DNA of 64,000 nt, from assembly GCF_018595715.1 (NCBI RefSeq), contig NZ_JAHEOJ010000028.1:124001-188000 (forward strand), written 5' to 3'. The position numbers and the translations under genes were made by a program. The DNA comes from Glaciecola sp. XM2. Its GTDB lineage: Bacteria > Pseudomonadota > Gammaproteobacteria > Enterobacterales > Alteromonadaceae. This document shows positions 25,951 to 38,056 of the stretch, piece after piece (within the stretch, counting starts at the first letter, position 1; each line of letters opens with the position of its first letter). The notes beneath the pieces were generated by a model. That model was not told the origin of the DNA and did no database searches. It saw nothing but the letters and a program-made list of their open reading frames with translations.

Positions 25951-28125
25951 ATGGCATATATCGAAAAAGGCCGGCTGAAAATAGCCCAAACACTATATTC
26001 GTTTATCACCAAAGAGGCGCTACCTGCCACAAATGTCGATGAAGAAGATTTTTGGCTAGGGTTTGAATCTATTTTAGACACATTTACCGACCCCAATACC
26101 GAGCTATTGCAAAGGCGTGATGAGTTACAAGGCGCAATTGATGAATTTCACACGCACAACAAGGATGCTGACTTTGCTCAATACAAAGCATTCTTAACCG
26201 AAATCGGTTACTTATGCCCAAGTGACGAAGATGTGAAAATATCTACCCGCAATGTCGATGTTGAAATAGCCCATATCGCTGGCCCACAATTAGTGGTCCC
26301 TATCAACAACGCCCGCTATGCTCTCAACGCAGTTAATGCAAGATGGGGTAGCCTGTATGATGCACTGTACGGGACCGATGCACTCCCCATCACAGACGAA
26401 ACCCAACAAACCGGCTCATACAACCCAAAACGCGGGGCGGCCGTGGTTGCGAAAGCACGAGAGTATTTAGACATTATTGCGCCGCTCAGTCATGGCAGCC
26501 ATGTGAACAGCACCGGTTATTTTATCGAAAACGGACAGCTAGTGGTGGTCCTTTCAGACAGCACAAAAGCTCAACTTGAGAAGCCTCTGCAGTTTGCAGG
26601 CTATCAAGGCAGTGTTGACGAACCCAGTGCATTACTTATAAAACACAATGGACTTCATGTAGAAATCCAAATTGATGCGCAACACCCCATCGGTAAAACC
26701 GACCCTGCGCATATAAAAGACTTACTCGTTGAATCTGCCATTACGACCATTATGGACTGCGAGGACTCAGTTGCTGCAGTCGATGCTGAAGATAAAACAC
26801 TGGTATATCAAAATTGGCTTGGGCTAATGCGAGGCGATTTAAAAATCGAACTTGAGAAAGGCGGCAAAACGCATGTGCGTAAAATGCAGTCTGATCGCAT
26901 GTATACCACAACCATCAGCGGAAGCTTGACCTTGTCGGGGCGCAGCTTAATGTTTGTGCGAAATGTTGGTCACCTTATGACTAACGACGCCATTTTGTTT
27001 GATGATGCACCCATTTATGAGGGTATTATGGACGGCGTTATCACCAGTTTGATTGGTAAACACGATTTGCTCAAAAACAGTCCTTTTGAAAATAGCCGAG
27101 CGGGCAGCATTTATATCGTTAAACCCAAAATGCATGGGCCTTATGAAGTTGCGTTTACCAATGCTCTGTTTGCCAGCATTGAAGATGTATTAGGACTCGA
27201 GCGTAACACCATAAAAATCGGCATAATGGATGAGGAGCGTCGCACTAGCTTACATCTAAAAGATTGTATCGGCGCAGCAAGAGAGCGTGTGGTATTTATC
27301 AATACTGGATTTTTAGACCGTACAGGTGATGAAATCCATACCTCCATGCTAAAAGGCCCATTTGCACCTAAGGCAGAACTCAAGGCGAGGCCATGGCTAA
27401 GCGCTTATGAAACGGCTAACGTGGCGACAGGCATTGAGGCGGGTTTAGCTGGCAGTGCACAAATTGGCAAAGGCATGTGGCCAATACCCGATCAAATGGC
27501 CGCCATGATGGAGGCCAAGATTGGACATCCACAGTCAGGCGCAAGCACCGCATGGGTGCCCTCTCCTACTGCTGCGACCTTGCATGCTTTACATTATCAC
27601 ATGGTCAATGTGGCAGATGTTCAACATAGTTTGAAACAACAGCACTTCGACGGCATCGATACCATTTTGGATATTCCGATGCTCGAAGAAGGCAGAGTAC
27701 TCAGTGAACAAGAGATTCAGCGCGAAGTCGATAACAATGTACAGGGAATATTAGGCTACGTGGTTCGTTGGGTGCATCAAGGGATAGGTTGCTCTAAAGT
27801 ACCAGATATCAATAATGTAGGCCTAATGGAAGACCGCGCCACCTTGCGCATCTCGAGTCAACACCTTGCAAACTGGTTAGAGCACGGCCTAATTAGCGAC
27901 GAACAGGTAAATGACTCGCTACAGCGCATGGCAAAATTGGTTGATGAACAAAACCGTTCAGACAGCGAATATATTCCCATGATGCCTGATTTAGACAATA
28001 GCATTGGCTATCAAGCAGCCAAAGATCTTATCTTTTTAGGGAAGTCGCAACCAAGTGGTTATACCGAGCCGCTGTTACATCAGCGTCGCAAAGAAATGAA
28101 GGCCAAGCAATTAAGCGCAAATTAA
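25951..28125 (+). CDS. glcB: Malate synthase G
   Basis: 724 residues, the size of the monomeric G form rather than the ~530-residue A form. It condenses glyoxylate and acetyl-CoA to malate. Signatures are [70 protein letters not shown] and [32 protein letters not shown]. It follows the LysR gene by 160 bases and completes the glyoxylate bypass with isocitrate lyase. Confidence 0.96.
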   Translation: MAYIEKGRLKIAQTLYSFITKEALPATNVDEEDFWLGFESILDTFTDPNTELLQRRDELQGAIDEFHTHNKDADFAQYKAFLTEIGYLCPSDEDVKISTRNVDVEIAHIAGPQLVVPINNARYALNAVNARWGSLYDALYGTDALPITDETQQTGSYNPKRGAAVVAKAREYLDIIAPLSHGSHVNSTGYFIENGQLVVVLSDSTKAQLEKPLQFAGYQGSVDEPSALLIKHNGLHVEIQIDAQHPIGKTDPAHIKDLLVESAITTIMDCEDSVAAVDAEDKTLVYQNWLGLMRGDLKIELEKGGKTHVRKMQSDRMYTTTISGSLTLSGRSLMFVRNVGHLMTNDAILFDDAPIYEGIMDGVITSLIGKHDLLKNSPFENSRAGSIYIVKPKMHGPYEVAFTNALFASIEDVLGLERNTIKIGIMDEERRTSLHLKDCIGAARERVVFINTGFLDRTGDEIHTSMLKGPFAPKAELKARPWLSAYETANVATGIEAGLAGSAQIGKGMWPIPDQMAAMMEAKIGHPQSGASTAWVPSPTAATLHALHYHMVNVADVQHSLKQQHFDGIDTILDIPMLEEGRVLSEQEIQREVDNNVQGILGYVVRWVHQGIGCSKVPDINNVGLMEDRATLRISSQHLANWLEHGLISDEQVNDSLQRMAKLVDEQNRSDSEYIPMMPDLDNSIGYQAAKDLIFLGKSQPSGYTEPLLHQRRKEMKAKQLSAN

Positions 28126-28138
28126 TTAGGGTTTACGG

Positions 28139-28167
28139 TTGACCCAATTGACAAACAAGATTACATT
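28139..28167 (+). promoter_or_regulatory. Probable leu operon promoter
   Basis: TTGACC (28139-28144), a 17-base spacer and TACATT (28162-28167) are placed so that transcription would start about 20-25 bases before the leader peptide. An overlapping TTGACA at 28148-28153 is a possible alternative -35 but has a poorer -10. Confidence 0.5.
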
Positions 28168-28196
28168 CACACTACTTTAAATAGGAGAATTAGCGC

Positions 28197-28283
28197 ATGA
28201 CGAAAAATCTATCATCAATTAATAGAATTTCTGCGTCTGCTATCCTACTTCTGCTCCCTTTGGCGAATTTGGCGCACGGGTAG
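28197..28283 (+). CDS. leuL: leu operon leader peptide
   Basis: A 28-codon ORF too short for usual gene calling. It starts with ATG behind AGGAG (about 9 bases). Codons 17-20 are CTA CTT CTG CTC, four different Leu codons in a row. Three more Leu codons (CTA at 5, TTG at 22 and 25) make 7 of 28. It ends in TAG at 28281. An intrinsic terminator follows 18 bases later, then leuA. This is the arrangement of the leuL attenuator in enterobacteria: when leucyl-tRNA is scarce the ribosome stalls on the Leu run and transcription continues. Confidence 0.9.
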   Translation: MTKNLSSINRISASAILLLLPLANLAHG

Positions 28284-28309
28284 CCTGAATCAATCAAACA
28301 AAACCCGTG
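28275..28309 (+). promoter_or_regulatory. Antiterminator pairing of the leu attenuator
   Basis: CACGGGT (28275-28281), at the end of the leader peptide ORF, is exactly complementary to ACCCGTG (28303-28309). The latter overlaps the left arm of the terminator. A ribosome stalled at the Leu run (28245-28256) leaves the first segment free to pair and so breaks the terminator. A ribosome at the stop codon covers it. Confidence 0.8.
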
Positions 28310-28327
28310 TTTATCGCGGGTTTTTTT
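28301..28327 (+). terminator. Attenuator terminator of the leu operon
   Basis: AAACCCG pairs with CGGGTTT (28317-28323) across a 9-base loop, and the T-run reaches seven T in total. It lies between the leader peptide and leuA and overlaps the antiterminator strand. Confidence 0.9.
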
Positions 28328-28392
28328 ATGGCTGAAAATACAACACACCGTTAATCATACAAAACGCACAGCAAGCGAAAAAAGGTGACAAC

Positions 28393-31042
<2,650 letters not shown>

Positions 31043-32443
31043 ATGGGCAGTACGTTATATCAGAAAATTGTTGATGCACATCTTGTCGACAGTCTAGGTG
31101 AGGACCTCGTTTTATATATTGACCGACACCTTATTCACGAAGTGACCACGCCTCAAGCATTTGCCGGCTTAAATGAAAAAAATCGTAAAGTGCGCCGTCC
31201 TGATCTGACTTTTGGCACCATGGACCATAGTATTTCAACCCGTTCTCTTGCCATCGATGCATGCGGCCCGCAAAACGCGTTGCAACTAAAAACGTTGGCT
31301 GCCAATTGTGCACAGCATGGCATTGAGCTTTATCCTATGGGTCATAAAAACCAAGGGATTGTGCATGTCATTGGCCCGCAATTAGGGCTTATTCAACCCG
31401 GTATGACAGTGGTTTGTGGCGACTCTCACACCGCTACTCACGGTGCATTTGGTGCCCTAGCCTTCGGTATAGGCACCTCTCAAGTCGAGCATGTATTAGC
31501 CACTCAAACCCTCAAGCAATCTCGCGCAAAGAGTATGTTGGTCAAGGTAGACGGTAAACTCGGTCTAGGTGTTACGGCAAAAGATATTATCTTGGCCATC
31601 ATTGGCAAAATAGGTCATGCGGGTGCAACGGGTCATGTGATTGAATATGCAGGGAGCGCGATAAGGGACTTGTCGATGGAACAGCGCATGACCATTTGTA
31701 ATATGAGTATTGAAGCGGGCGCCAAAGCAGGCCTGATTGCACCAGATGAAAAAACATTTGCCTACATCGAGGGCAAAGAGCATGCACCGAAAGGCGAAAA
31801 ATGGCAGCAAGCCCTTGCATATTGGAAGACACTTTACTCAGACGACGACGCGGTGTTCGACACTGTCGTTAACTTGGTTGCTGAAGATATCGTACCGCAG
31901 GTCACATGGGGAACTAATCCTGGCCAAGTAATAGGTGTGAACGACTCGGTGCCATCGCCAGATGATTTTGACGACCCAATTGTTAAAGCGTCAGCAAGTA
32001 AAGCCTTAAAATACATGGCACTGGAACCGGGCCAAAAGTTAACGGATGTTGCTATCTCTCATGTTTTCATCGGTTCATGTACCAACAGCCGAATTGAAGA
32101 TCTGCGTGCGGCTGCAGCAATTGCTAAACATGGCAAAGTAAAGCCTTCCGTAACTGCGATTGTTGTACCAGGCTCTGTTGCTGTTAAGGCACAAGCCGAG
32201 CAAGAAGAGCTCGATAAAATCTTTATAGAAGCGGGTTTTGAGTGGCGTTTACCTGGCTGTTCAATGTGCTTGGGTATGAATGATGATGTACTGCAAGAAG
32301 GCGACCGCTGCGCCTCGACAAGTAATCGAAACTTTGAAGGAAGGCAAGGTAGAGGTGCTCGCACTCATCTTGTAAGCCCTGAAATGGCTGCTGCTGCCGC
32401 AATTTCTGGTACCTTTGCAGACGTTAGACGATTTGGAGCATAA
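31043..32443 (+). CDS. leuC: 3-isopropylmalate dehydratase large subunit
   Basis: 466 residues, an aconitase-family large subunit. Three Cys for the 4Fe-4S cluster are visible in [14 protein letters not shown] and [41 protein letters not shown] is the usual signature. With LeuD it isomerises 2- to 3-isopropylmalate. It starts directly after leuB and ends one base before leuD, so translation is tightly coupled. Confidence 0.97.
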   Translation: MGSTLYQKIVDAHLVDSLGEDLVLYIDRHLIHEVTTPQAFAGLNEKNRKVRRPDLTFGTMDHSISTRSLAIDACGPQNALQLKTLAANCAQHGIELYPMGHKNQGIVHVIGPQLGLIQPGMTVVCGDSHTATHGAFGALAFGIGTSQVEHVLATQTLKQSRAKSMLVKVDGKLGLGVTAKDIILAIIGKIGHAGATGHVIEYAGSAIRDLSMEQRMTICNMSIEAGAKAGLIAPDEKTFAYIEGKEHAPKGEKWQQALAYWKTLYSDDDAVFDTVVNLVAEDIVPQVTWGTNPGQVIGVNDSVPSPDDFDDPIVKASASKALKYMALEPGQKLTDVAISHVFIGSCTNSRIEDLRAAAAIAKHGKVKPSVTAIVVPGSVAVKAQAEQEELDKIFIEAGFEWRLPGCSMCLGMNDDVLQEGDRCASTSNRNFEGRQGRGARTHLVSPEMAAAAAISGTFADVRRFGA

Positions 32444-32444
32444 C

Positions 32445-33044
32445 ATGGCCGCAATTAATATCTTAACAGGGCGCGCTGCGCCACTAGATCAAGCAAACAT
32501 AGACACCGACCAAATCATCCCAAAGCAGTTTTTAACCGGCGTCACTCGCACCGGTTACGGCAAGCATTTGTTTCATGATTGGCGGTATTTAGATACCAAC
32601 GAAAGTGTTCTAAACCCTGATTTCAGTTTGAATCATGAGCAATATCAGGGCGCCAACATTCTTCTGACTCGCGAAAATTTTGGCTGCGGTTCGAGCCGTG
32701 AGCATGCGCCATGGGCCCTAGCTGATTATGGTTTTAAAGCGATTATCGCGGTTAGCTACGCGGATATTTTTTATGGCAATTGCATCAACAATCAATTACT
32801 CCCTGTGGCGCTAAGTTCTGAGCAAGTGGACCAAATTTTTGCAATACTACAGCAAGACAGTAACACAGAGATTATGATTGATTTACCGGCTCAAACGGTA
32901 ACCGTTAGCGGGCGTGTCTTCCCATTTGAGATTGCTGCGCATCATAAAGAAAACTTACTCAAAGGTCTTGATGCGATCGGTCAAACCTTAGAGCTAGAGC
33001 GTAAAATTGCAGATTTCGAGGCAACTCGGCAAATTTGGCTTTAA
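32445..33044 (+). CDS. leuD: 3-isopropylmalate dehydratase small subunit
   Basis: 199 residues from the ATG at 32445 (MAAINILTGRAAPLDQANIDTDQIIPKQF), one base after leuC. The longer frame from 32415 would overlap leuC without reason. The swivel domain shows NFGCGSSREHAPWALADYGF and FYGNCINNQLLPV, which are typical of LeuD. It is the last gene of the leucine operon. No terminator with a T-run follows. Confidence 0.97.
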   Translation: MAAINILTGRAAPLDQANIDTDQIIPKQFLTGVTRTGYGKHLFHDWRYLDTNESVLNPDFSLNHEQYQGANILLTRENFGCGSSREHAPWALADYGFKAIIAVSYADIFYGNCINNQLLPVALSSEQVDQIFAILQQDSNTEIMIDLPAQTVTVSGRVFPFEIAAHHKENLLKGLDAIGQTLELERKIADFEATRQIWL

Positions 33045-33101
33045 ATTTGTCGTCTGGTGTCGATAACGTAATTAGCACAATACACAAAAATAATTACTTA
33101 C

Positions 33102-33134
33102 AGGAGTAAACGTCCTCGGCGGTCCTTTACTCCT
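33102..33134 (+). other. Inverted repeat in the HD-GYP gene leader
   Basis: A perfect 9-bp inverted repeat, AGGAGTAAA and TTTACTCCT, encloses a 15-base loop and ends one base before the AGGAAG ribosome site of the HD-GYP gene. There is no T-run, so it is not an intrinsic terminator. The left arm itself looks like a ribosome site. It could be an operator or an RNA element gating translation. Confidence 0.55.
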
Positions 33135-33151
33135 AGGAAGCAGCATCGACC

Positions 33152-34369
33152 ATGACTCAAATCGTTTTAATAGAAGATGTCAAAATAGGCATGTACTTAA
33201 CTCGCATACATGAAAGTAATGAGAACCTTCAGGTAAAAAGTCAGGGGGTCATAAAGTCGAGTAATACGATTGAAAATCTCAGGCGTCGTGGTGTCGTGTC
33301 AATTGAGATAGACGATGAAAAGTCTACGCACCTCGCTCATAAAAAGAAAGAGACGCCACCTAAAGTTCAAGCCGAGACTGCCAACACAGAAGCGGCTGTC
33401 GAAAAACAGCCTTTTCAAACACTCAGTATTGACCAACAATTAAAGCATTTGGCGTCGGCCGATAGGCTATATACCCAGGCCCGTGAGCAGCAAGCCCGTT
33501 TTGTAAAGCAACTAAGAAGCGGTGAGTCACCCGATTTTGATAAACTTAACAGCACTGTTCAAGACATTATTGACTCAGTATTTGAGAACCAAGAAGCCCT
33601 GAGCTGCTTAATTATGCTCAAAGAAACCAACGACTATCTCGTTGAACATTCTTTGAATTGCTCCATTTTGTTGAGCCTGTTTGCCACCCACCGAGGTTTT
33701 GCGCCATCAGAGGTTGAAGACATTACCCTTGCCGGTCTACTGATGGACATTGGCATGGCACTGTTGCCTGCGGAGTTAAACCAAAAAGAAGGGCAGTATA
33801 CCAATGCCGATATTACGCTCATGCGCACGCATGTGGATATTGGCAGCGAAATCGTTGAACGATATGCAGACTTACCCGACATCGTTCAAGAAATCATTAT
33901 GAATCATCATGAACGTATTGATGGTTCGGGATATCCTAAGCAAAAGACAGGAGACCAACTGTCTGAACAAGTCAAAATGGCTAACATCGTCGACGCATAC
34001 GATGCATTAATCAGCAATAGGAACCATCGTAGCTCGAACTGTGCGCAAGACGCGTTGGAAAAAATGCTCGACGACCGTGGATTTGATACTGAACTTGTGC
34101 ACTCTTTTATTGAAGCGATTGGCTTGTATCCAGTGGGCTCATTAGTGCATCTGCAAAGCGGGAAGCTCGCGATTGTGGTGCAAAAGAATCGAAGTCAACC
34201 GTTGAAACCAACCGTGATGGCGTTTTACAGCATCAGGGCTAAACATCATACGGAAACAAAAGTCATTAATTTAAACAAATCCAACGACAAGATTTTAGGC
34301 GCGGTGCGACCTGAAGAGTTCGAAATCAATCTACCGCGGTTTTTCCGCACAGTTTTACTGAATCACTAA
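33152..34369 (+). CDS. HD-GYP domain protein with N-terminal DUF3391 module, degenerate HD motif
   Basis: A 405-residue soluble protein. Residues 1-58 form a DUF3391-like module (VLIEDVKIGMYLTRI, then GVIKSS and LRRRGVVSIEID). A polar linker follows, then an HD-GYP domain (~150-350) with HHERIDGSGYPKQKTGDQL. The HD dyad position reads LLMDIGMALLP, where the usual sequence is LLHDIGK. The metal-binding His is thus Met and the Lys is Met. Catalysis of c-di-GMP hydrolysis is therefore doubtful and it may act as a binding or regulatory protein. It converges on gspB, 16 bases apart. GspB carries a homologous N-terminal module. Confidence 0.85.
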   Translation: MTQIVLIEDVKIGMYLTRIHESNENLQVKSQGVIKSSNTIENLRRRGVVSIEIDDEKSTHLAHKKKETPPKVQAETANTEAAVEKQPFQTLSIDQQLKHLASADRLYTQAREQQARFVKQLRSGESPDFDKLNSTVQDIIDSVFENQEALSCLIMLKETNDYLVEHSLNCSILLSLFATHRGFAPSEVEDITLAGLLMDIGMALLPAELNQKEGQYTNADITLMRTHVDIGSEIVERYADLPDIVQEIIMNHHERIDGSGYPKQKTGDQLSEQVKMANIVDAYDALISNRNHRSSNCAQDALEKMLDDRGFDTELVHSFIEAIGLYPVGSLVHLQSGKLAIVVQKNRSQPLKPTVMAFYSIRAKHHTETKVINLNKSNDKILGAVRPEEFEINLPRFFRTVLLNH

Positions 34370-34385
34370 CGGATTTGATGCTGCG

Positions 34386-35669
34386 CTACCAATCCGATAG
34401 CGCATTCATCGTAAATACTTCCCCTTGAAAGGTTAACACTATTTTTTCGGGTGCTATTTCAACAATCGATAATCCATTGGCTATTTCGTTTCCCTCAGAT
34501 AAACGTCGACCGTTTACCCTGACCCATCTATCTAACGGATTTGAAGCATAAATATGTACGCTAAAACTCATCGCGGGCATTTGTGTGAGAACCGACGCAG
34601 GCAGTTGATCGATTCTTACGGGCTCAGCACGCTCTTGTGATGCGCCCTCATCAAATTCATTGTTATCGATAGGCTCAACCACAGGGCGCGTAACGGGGAT
34701 CAAGCCTTGTCGCTTAACTTCTTCAAGCATGTCGTTTAACAATGACTCATCACGAGTTTCATTTGAGGCGCGCGACTGCGCTTGCTGGTCTACTTGCGCA
34801 GCAACTTGGTTTACCCGTTGCAATAGCGCTTGTGATAGCCCCTCATCAGGCGTTGTATCATTATTGATCACGTCTTGTGACGCCGGCACAGAGTCTGCAT
34901 TTTCTTGCTCACTTGAAGGGGCGTTGTAACCTAAAATGGTTTCTCCTTCATTTAAAATGATGCCGTTTATACTTTGTAGCTGTTGAGGGTTGTCTGATTC
35001 ATTCGTGGTTTGAGCAACGCTCTGGGAGCTTGCCACCTGAGTTTGCTGGTCGTCTTCGTCTTCGTCTGGTTCAGGTTGTACCGCTTGCGTTTGGTTATTT
35101 ACAGTAGCAGATTCATCTTCCACGGTATTATCCGCCGTAGGCACAACGGGAGGAGATGGCGTCTCTTCTAGCATCGCATTAACAGCGCCATCCATGACCT
35201 TCACACTTTGTACCGTCTCGCTAGCAGCAAACCACTTAGGTAGCTGCATGAGAGTAAAACCAGTAGCAAACCCTAGCAACGAAATGACCAATAACAATGC
35301 ATAGGGCTGGGCATAAAGCTTCCATTTTGAAGGCATATCGTCAATTGCCGGCATAAACAAAGACCGATGAAATTGATGAGATAAATTTCGATCCGCTGTT
35401 GAAAGCTGCTTGTCCGATGCCATCATGCGCTGAGTTGGGCTTAGTGATTGACTTGGCGAAGGTTCCATTGTCGGCTCGTCGTCAATACTTACGCTTTGTG
35501 CTTGGTCGACTTCTAAGAGGATCACGCCCATTTCTGAGAGCCCCTTAACCATTGCGTCTGACTTCACCATTCCCACGCGCCTAATTTTTACCGGCCCGTT
35601 TTGTTCTAACACCTGAGTGACCATCATGCCAGGCTTTAGGTCAGCTATTGCGACTGCTTTAAGCATAAA
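34386..35669 (-). CDS. gspB: GspB-like type II secretion accessory protein with N-terminal DUF3391-like module
   Basis: 427 residues from the ATG at 35669, overlapping the end of gspA by 11 bases. Residues 1-58 align without gaps to the start of the neighbouring HD-GYP protein (19 identities, including D-K-GM, G-KS and GV-E-D). A polar stretch and one membrane span (about 150-165, YALLLVISLLGFATGFTLM) follow. Next comes a long acidic Gln/Pro-rich periplasmic linker. The C-terminal ~80 residues (LTQMPAMSFSVHIYA, RWVRVNGRRLSEG) match the GspB/ExeB domain. That domain helps place the secretin in the outer membrane. Confidence 0.82.
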   Translation of the reverse strand, partial: FMLKAVAIADLKPGMMVTQVLEQNGPVKIRRVGMVKSDAMVKGLSEMGVILLEVDQAQSVSIDDEPTMEPSPSQSLSPTQRMMASDKQLSTADRNLSHQFHRSLFMPAIDDMPSKWKLYAQPYALLLVISLLGFATGFTLMQLPKWFAASETVQSVKVMDGAVNAMLEETPSPPVVPTADNTVEDESATVNNQTQAVQPEPDEDEDDQQTQVASSQSVAQTTNESDNPQQLQSINGIILNEGETILGYNAPSSEQENADSVPASQDVINNDTTPDEGLSQALLQRVNQVAAQVDQQAQSRASNETRDESLLNDMLEEVKRQGLIPVTRPVVEPIDNNEFDEGASQERAEPVRIDQLPASVLTQMPAMSFSVHIYASNPLDRWVRVNGRRLSEGNEIANGLSIVEIAPEKIVLTFQGEVFTMNALSDW

Positions 35670-36570
35670 CGCCCCCAAACACCACTCCAATAAATAGCGC
35701 GCCAAGAAATGCGACGATATACCTTAGTTTCCACCGGCTTTGCTGGCGTTGCATGACAATATCTTCACCGAGCACTTGAAAGCTCGCCGAAATCATCACT
35801 TGATGGTCAATAATGGGGCGTTGGAGGGAATACGCTAAGCTCAGTGCGCGATCACACAATAAATTGATGACCCTTGGAATACCCCCTGAGATAGAAAAAA
35901 GTAGCTTTATCGCCGCACGCGAAAATGGGCTTTGATGCAAATTGGCAACCGTTAGCCTATGTTCAACATACTGCCCTACTTCCTCTTGAGTTAAAGGTAG
36001 CAAGTGATAGCGGGCAGTCACTCTTTGCGCTAATTGACGCAGCTCGTTACGCCTAAGCAATTGCTGCAACTCAGGTTGACCAATTAGCACCACTTTGAGT
36101 AATTTTTCACGGTTTGTTTCTAGATTGGTCAGTAGTCTTAACTGCTCTAATACTTCTGGAAGTAGATGCTGCGCTTCATCGATGATTAAGACGGTATTGA
36201 TGCCGTTATCATGATTATTCGCAAGTTTATGCAGTATTTTGTCACTAAAGGTTTTTAACGAGGCATCGTTTTTGTCGTACTTAATCGCTAATTCATCACA
36301 CACCGTTGCCAATAATTCTAAGGCCGACAGCGTAGGATTGAGAATGACCGCTGTTTGTGTATCAGATGATAGCTCCTGCATGAGCTTTCGGGATACCGTC
36401 GTTTTTCCCGTGCCAACTTCGCCGGTCAACATGACAAAACCACCTGACTCTTGTAAGCCAAAGTTCAAATGAGCTAAGGCCTGCTTATGACGTGTGCTCA
36501 TAAACAAATAGTCAGGATTAGGGGCAATTGAAAATGGATTATCAGTTAATCCAAAGTAGCTTAAGTACAC
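35659..36570 (-). CDS. gspA: GspA/ExeA-like AAA ATPase
   Basis: A 303-residue protein beginning MYLSYFGLTDNPFSIAPNPDYLF, the standard ExeA-type start. The Walker A motif is GEVGTGKTT and the Walker B motif is VLIIDEAQHL. A single membrane span lies at the extreme C-terminus (YIVAFLGALFIGVVFGGVYA). Full-length ExeA continues with a periplasmic peptidoglycan-binding domain, which is absent here, so this is the short form. With GspB it is predicted to remodel the envelope for secretin assembly. MshM-type pilus ATPases look similar, but the coupled gspB supports this call. Confidence 0.82.
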   Translation of the reverse strand: MYLSYFGLTDNPFSIAPNPDYLFMSTRHKQALAHLNFGLQESGGFVMLTGEVGTGKTTVSRKLMQELSSDTQTAVILNPTLSALELLATVCDELAIKYDKNDASLKTFSDKILHKLANNHDNGINTVLIIDEAQHLLPEVLEQLRLLTNLETNREKLLKVVLIGQPELQQLLRRNELRQLAQRVTARYHLLPLTQEEVGQYVEHRLTVANLHQSPFSRAAIKLLFSISGGIPRVINLLCDRALSLAYSLQRPIIDHQVMISASFQVLGEDIVMQRQQSRWKLRYIVAFLGALFIGVVFGGVYA

Positions 36571-36835
36571 TGCTATTTCTTATACAAAAAAGAAGATGCC
36601 GTTACGGTATCATGAACGCGGCTCGAGTCAACAATTGTGCATGACAAAACAAAGGGAAAAGCCCAACCCTATTAGGCATTCACCGCTCAATCTAAGCACG
36701 CATAAAACAGGCAATGCCAAGCAAAGTAGTGTACACTCGGCGCCGTTGGTAGATATGCCGATTGTACTCCAATAAAATCGGCATTATCACAGCATACACG
36801 CACCATTATCACTTTGTTTTAGTTAGGATATTTTC

Positions 36836-38056
36836 ATGTTTTCACAGTTAGAATTGGATGACGAGCTTTGTCGTGCAGTTGCCGAAATGGGATACGCCAA
36901 CCCTACCAGTATTCAACAGCTGGTTATCCCCGACGCTATGGAAGGTTATGATATCTTAGCAAGTGCACCTACCGGTACCGGCAAAACTGCTGCGTTTCTC
37001 CTACCGGTTTGTCAGTATCTGCTAGACCACCCAAAACATACCGAAGGCAGCGCCAGAGCCTTAATCCTTGTGCCTACACGAGAGCTCGCCAATCAGGTCG
37101 CAGAGCAGGCCCAAGCCATTATTAAATACACCGACCTTAGTTGTGGCGTGATCACCGGCGGTATTAATTATGGTACTGATCGCGCCGTATTAGAACAGCG
37201 TCCCGATATTATGGTAGCTACCCCCGGTCGTTTATTCGAACACATTGAAAAAGAAACCTTTGACTGCAGAGACATAGAATCCTTGGTGCTTGACGAAGCT
37301 GATCGTATGCTCGATATGGGCTTCTCATCTGTTGTTTATCAAATTGCCGCCGAAGCAAGATGGCGCAAGCAGAGTATGTTGTTCTCAGCAACACTTGAGG
37401 GCAGAGGTGTGCGTGAGTTCTCAAGAGATTTACTCAATGAGCCAAAAACATTCGATGCAAACGCCTCGCGAAAAGAAAAAGCAAAAACACTGCAGTGGTA
37501 TCATCTTTGTGATGATTTAGCGCATAAAGATGCGTTGTTAGAGCACCATCTGCAGCATAGCATTGAATCTTGTATCGTCTTTGTGAAAACCCGTGAGCGC
37601 TTGCATGCCCTAAAAGACAAGCTTATGAAGCAGTTCTCACTCGCCTATTTACAAGGGGATATGCCACAAGACAAACGCAATGCAGCGTTAGCAAGCTTTA
37701 AGTCGGGTGACGTAAAGATTTTAATCGCAACCGATGTTGCCGCCAGAGGCATTGATGTACCAAATGTTAGCCATGTTATTAACTATGATATGCCGCGCGG
37801 CGCTGATGTTTACGTGCACCGCATTGGCAGAACGGGTCGAGCAGGCGCAAAAGGGATTGCTATCTCTCTCATTGAAGCACATGACTATATTTGGGTAGGC
37901 AAGATACAGCGATACACTAGCGAGAGTTTCAAGCCTCGAGTCATTGATGGCTTAAAACCAAAGCACAAAGCGCCAAAGTTAGTAAAAAAGACCAAACCTA
38001 AAAGTAAAGCGAAGCGTAAGAGTAAGGCATCATCCACTAAAAAGCGCAACCGTTAA
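36836..38056 (+). CDS. srmB: ATP-dependent RNA helicase SrmB
   Basis: A 406-residue DEAD-box helicase. The Q motif region is NPTSIQQLVIP, followed by APTGTGKTAAF (motif I), PTRELANQV (Ia), VLDEADRMLDMGF (II), FSATLEG (III), IATDVAARGIDVP (V) and HRIGRTGRAGAKG (VI). The EADRMLDMGF..WRKQSMLFSATLEG block and a basic Lys-rich tail match SrmB rather than the other DEAD paralogues. It acts in assembly of the 50S ribosomal subunit. Its stop codon overlaps the rdgB start by one base (TAATG). Confidence 0.92.
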   Translation: MFSQLELDDELCRAVAEMGYANPTSIQQLVIPDAMEGYDILASAPTGTGKTAAFLLPVCQYLLDHPKHTEGSARALILVPTRELANQVAEQAQAIIKYTDLSCGVITGGINYGTDRAVLEQRPDIMVATPGRLFEHIEKETFDCRDIESLVLDEADRMLDMGFSSVVYQIAAEARWRKQSMLFSATLEGRGVREFSRDLLNEPKTFDANASRKEKAKTLQWYHLCDDLAHKDALLEHHLQHSIESCIVFVKTRERLHALKDKLMKQFSLAYLQGDMPQDKRNAALASFKSGDVKILIATDVAARGIDVPNVSHVINYDMPRGADVYVHRIGRTGRAGAKGIAISLIEAHDYIWVGKIQRYTSESFKPRVIDGLKPKHKAPKLVKKTKPKSKAKRKSKASSTKKRNR

